NCBI GenBank assembly: GCA_018675395.1
Contig: JABGYE010000351.1
Span: 1 to 7,963 of the forward strand
Origin: EC70 sp018675395
Lineage (GTDB): Bacteria; Verrucomicrobiota; Verrucomicrobiia; Verrucomicrobiales; DEV007
Direction of reading: 5' to 3'
DNA length: 7,963 nucleotides
Part shown: positions 7,233 to 7,963 of the stretch, piece by piece
How positions within the stretch are numbered: the stretch's first letter is position 1
Layout of the letters: every line of letters begins with the position of its first letter
Translations under genes and position numbers: made by a program
Notes under the pieces: model-generated
The model's input: the letters and a program-made list of their open reading frames with translations, nothing else
What the model was told of the DNA's origin: nothing
Database searches by the model: none

Positions 7233-7261
7233 AAGTTAGTGGTTTGTTCCTTATACGTCAA
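7233..7261 (-). promoter_or_regulatory. Candidate sigma70-type promoter for aldolase-ROK operon
   Basis: On the minus strand, TTGACG (7261-7256), a 17-base spacer and TAACTT (7238-7233) lie just before the aldolase ATG at 7222, which would leave a very short leader. A TATAAG on the same strand (7255-7250) is an alternative -10 element, but it lacks a good -35. The match is moderate and based on inspection only. Confidence 0.25.
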
Positions 7262-7281
7262 GGTTAGGTAAATGCATAAGC

Positions 7282-7309
7282 TTGCGTATGGTAAAAAGAC
7301 GGCTAATCT
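7282..7309 (+). promoter_or_regulatory. Candidate promoter for the phosphofructokinase gene
   Basis: On the plus strand, TTGCGT (7282-7287), a 16-base spacer and TAATCT (7304-7309) lie about 50 bases before the ATG at 7360. The match to consensus is weak. An imperfect palindrome centred on AAGCTT (7272-7289, 6 of 9 pairs) overlaps the -35 element and could be an operator. The 137-base gap holds nothing else I can identify. Confidence 0.2.
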
Positions 7310-7359
7310 GCACGAATTTGCTAGCAGAATTGAAGTAGAAAGACTCAAGATCCAATAAT

Positions 7360-7963
7360 ATGTCAAAGAAAATTGCATTCTTAACTGCTGGGGGCATTGC
7401 CCCATGTTTATCTTCATCTATTGGTGCTCTAATAGAGCGTTATAATGAACTTATTCCCGATGCCGAACTGATAGGATATCTGAACGGGTATCAGGGCTTG
7501 CTTCTTGGTAAGTCCATTGTCTTTGGCGAAGAAGTAAAAAAAAATTACGATGTTCTTTTTGATTTTGGAGGTAGTGCGATTGGTAATAGTCGAGTCAAGT
7601 TGACCAATGTTAAGGACTGCACGAATCGTGGCCTAGTTAATGAGGGTCAGGAACCTCTTCAAATTGCAGCGGAGCAACTAAAATCCGATAATGTGGATAT
7701 CTTACATACGATTGGGGGAGATGATACAAACACGACGGCAGCAGATTTGGCGAAATATTTGGAGGATAATGGTTATGGCCTGACAGTTGTGGGGCTACCC
7801 AAGACAGTTGATAATGATGTTTTTCCGATTGACCAGACGCTCGGGGCATGGACCGCAGCGGAGCAGAGCGCATTGTTTTTTGAGAATGTTGCAAATGAGA
7901 ATACGACGAGTACGCGCCAGCTGATAATTCACGAGGTGATGGGGCGTCATTGTGGATGGCTTA
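7360..7963 (+). CDS. Pyrophosphate-dependent phosphofructokinase (C-terminus cut by window edge)
   Basis: Reversibly phosphorylates fructose-6-phosphate to fructose-1,6-bisphosphate, most likely with pyrophosphate as donor; cytoplasmic, and it makes the substrate of the divergent aldolase. The first 201 residues are present, about half of a typical 400-residue member. The N-terminal loop T-A-G-G-I-A-P-C (9-16) starts the nucleotide fold. G-G-D-D-T-N-T (119-125) has Asp at the position where ATP enzymes have Gly, and P-K-T-V-D-N-D (147-153) has Lys148. These two residues mark the PPi-using type in this family, and Asp151 is the expected catalytic base. M-G-R-H-C-G-W (194-200) binds sugar phosphate. 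The ATG at 7360 is the natural start, with no clear Shine-Dalgarno sequence. Use of PPi rather than ATP is inferred from these residues. Confidence 0.93.
   Translation, partial: MSKKIAFLTAGGIAPCLSSSIGALIERYNELIPDAELIGYLNGYQGLLLGKSIVFGEEVKKNYDVLFDFGGSAIGNSRVKLTNVKDCTNRGLVNEGQEPLQIAAEQLKSDNVDILHTIGGDDTNTTAADLAKYLEDNGYGLTVVGLPKTVDNDVFPIDQTLGAWTAAEQSALFFENVANENTTSTRQLIIHEVMGRHCGWL

Noticed and set aside
7223..7417. N-terminal extension of the aldolase frame up to an ATG at 7417
   Set aside because: It would add 65 residues not found in the family and overlap the start of the divergent phosphofructokinase; the ATG at 7222 fits the aldolase N-terminus.

Overview
This 7,963-base window holds seven protein-coding genes: five complete and two cut by the window ends. 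It looks like ordinary chromosomal sequence from a Gram-negative bacterium of moderate GC. The best guess is a marine-type Verrucomicrobiota (Opitutae-like). The reasons are the FtsK motor wording (Q-T-P-R-A-D-V-V-T-G in place of the common Q-R-P-S-V-D-V-I-T-G), a Tat-exported Gfo/Idh/MocA oxidoreductase, a pyrophosphate-type phosphofructokinase, and the general absence of Shine-Dalgarno sequences before starts. This is inference from remembered family patterns, not a database match.

Layout. Bases 1-2661 (minus) encode a DNA translocase of the FtsK/SpoIIIE family. It has four N-terminal membrane segments, a charged linker, the motor, and the start of the DNA-reading gamma domain, cut by the left edge. 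A 135-base AT-rich divergent gap follows. Three plus-strand genes come next: a GT-A/DUF2064 transferase with a TTG start (2797-3447), a Tat-signal Gfo/Idh/MocA oxidoreductase (3537-4859), and a 74-residue exported or lipoprotein-like small protein (4901-5125). Only 25 bases beyond it the converging minus-strand pair begins: a ROK sugar kinase (5151-6164) lying 23 bases downstream of class II fructose-bisphosphate aldolase (6188-7222). Divergent from the aldolase across a 137-base gap is a PPi-dependent phosphofructokinase (7360 to the right edge).

How the genes work together. The right-hand block is a central-carbon cluster. The ROK kinase would phosphorylate a hexose, the PPi-phosphofructokinase interconverts fructose-6-phosphate and fructose-1,6-bisphosphate, and the aldolase splits the latter. 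Aldolase and kinase look co-transcribed, and the shared gap could coordinate them with the phosphofructokinase. The left and middle genes have no evident functional link to this block.

The most unusual points are a long, strongly acidic, low-complexity insertion inside the FtsK motor between Walker A and Walker B, with an in-frame hexanucleotide repeat in its core, and a ROK kinase that has lost the His and two Cys of the family's structural zinc site while keeping its catalytic Asp. No new multi-gene defence, mobile or RNA-guided system is visible. There are no tRNA, rRNA, CRISPR or IS sequences, and no gene-free stretch exceeds about 140 bases.
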